Assembly: GCA_031281815.1 (NCBI GenBank)
Contig: JAITEY010000187.1
Coordinates: 1 to 7,118, forward strand
Length of the DNA: 7,118 nt
Source: Desulfovibrio sp.
GTDB taxonomy: Bacteria > Desulfobacterota > Desulfovibrionia > Desulfovibrionales > Desulfovibrionaceae
Reading direction: 5' to 3'
The translations under genes were made by a program, and so were the position numbers. The notes below the pieces were generated by a model. It was given only the letters and a program-made list of their open reading frames with translations. It did no database searches and was not told the DNA's origin. Positions 6,828 through 7,118 of this stretch are shown here, piece by piece (positions within the stretch are counted from its first letter, which is position 1; every line of letters begins with the position of its first letter).

Positions 6828-6977
6828 GGCCTTTCAAAGAGTATTGCGGCAAAACCAAGGTCAAGATAATACGCAGACCTTATTCGGTATTAGCCCATGT
6901 CTAACAAAGTGTCGAAAAAAATTAGTTAAATCAGCATATTAATTTTTCATCTGGCACAACAAATTCGTATAACATAC

Positions 6978-7118
6978 TTAATTTTCATACTTTCGTGTGT
7001 CCCCTGGCCGGGTGGTTATTCCCAAGCTGCGGTATATCGCCAATACTTCTGCAGGGGCCTGCACGGCCTTGCGTATGTGTAAGGTTGTGCCGGCTGCTTG
7101 CCTGAAGCTGCAAGTAAC
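6978..7118 (-). CDS. 3' end of an unidentified minus-strand gene, truncated by the window edge
   Basis: Read on the minus strand, a frame is open from the last base to TAA (6980-6978), giving 46 residues. The segment TLHIRKAVQAPAEVLAIYR followed by SLGITTRPGDTRKYEN looks like genuine protein: amphipathic, basic, with a helix and a charged tail. The general shape (basic strand, helix, then a short LGI-type ending) is reminiscent of some transposase C-termini, but I do not recognise it, and a chance open frame of this length is possible. The AT-rich patch begins right at its end, as it might at the margin of an inserted element. Confidence 0.35.
   Translation of the reverse strand, partial: VTCSFRQAAGTTLHIRKAVQAPAEVLAIYRSLGITTRPGDTRKYEN

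Larger units (their letters stand above)
6631..6977. other. Gene-poor stretch with hairpins and an AT-rich patch
   Basis: No gene is recognised in about 350 bases. It holds several inverted repeats: TGCCGCG (6688-6694) with CGCGGCA (6700-6706), a 9-bp one at 6741-6765, AAAACTG (6801-6807) with CAGTTTT (6821-6827), and AAAAATTA (6917-6924) with TAATTTTT (6940-6947). From 6901 to 6990 only 23 of 90 bases are G or C by my count, in sharp contrast to the GC-rich genes to the left. A minus-strand frame is open across 6556-6864 but has no recognisable product. The stretch could be a regulatory region, a decayed gene, or the flank of a mobile element. Confidence 0.5.

Noticed and set aside
6878..6894. 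Minus-strand string GCTAATACCG reminiscent of a 16S rRNA segment
   Set aside because: The match is about 10 bases plus scattered positions and the flanks do not resemble rRNA; treated as chance.
6951..6967. TGGCAC followed by TTCG, resembling a sigma-54 promoter
   Set aside because: The -12 element does not match TTGC at the required spacing; probably chance.

Overview
The window looks like chromosomal DNA of a GC-rich anaerobic deltaproteobacterium, most likely a desulfovibrio-type sulfate reducer (Desulfovibrionaceae). This rests on the protein style, high GC, GC-rich hairpin repeats between genes, and a pseudouridine synthase fused to dephospho-CoA kinase. It is an impression from memory, not a database result.

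Layout. 1-1314 (+) is the 3' two-thirds of dnaK, followed by a probable terminator. 1315-1546 is an intergenic strip with two related GC-rich hairpin repeats and a 14-bp palindrome. 1547-2290 (+) is queC. Two small minus-strand genes follow, each with a strong ribosome binding site: a 78-residue membrane-anchored protein of unknown function (2367-2603) and a 97-residue antibiotic-biosynthesis-monooxygenase-like protein (2715-3008). A divergent promoter/leader region (about 3110-3372) then opens a plus-strand block: a small membrane protein gene with a suspicious in-frame TAG (3373-3531), a 688-codon fusion of an RluA-family pseudouridine synthase and dephospho-CoA kinase CoaE (3611-5677), and a WcbI-like protein (5674-6555) that overlaps it by ATGA. 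A terminator closes the block near 6600-6630. The last 560 bases are gene-poor: hairpins, a strongly AT-rich patch (about 6900-6990), and the 3' end of an unidentified minus-strand reading frame leaving the right edge.

How the genes may work together. dnaK and queC are housekeeping genes (protein folding; the preQ0 step of queuosine synthesis) with no visible link to each other. The best functional lead is the 3373-6555 block. CoaE makes coenzyme A, and the overlapping downstream gene belongs to a family reported to bind CoA and suspected to be an acyltransferase, so CoA supply may be tied to a CoA-using surface-polysaccharide step. That link is inference. No CRISPR array, tRNA, rRNA, complete insertion sequence or known defence system was seen.
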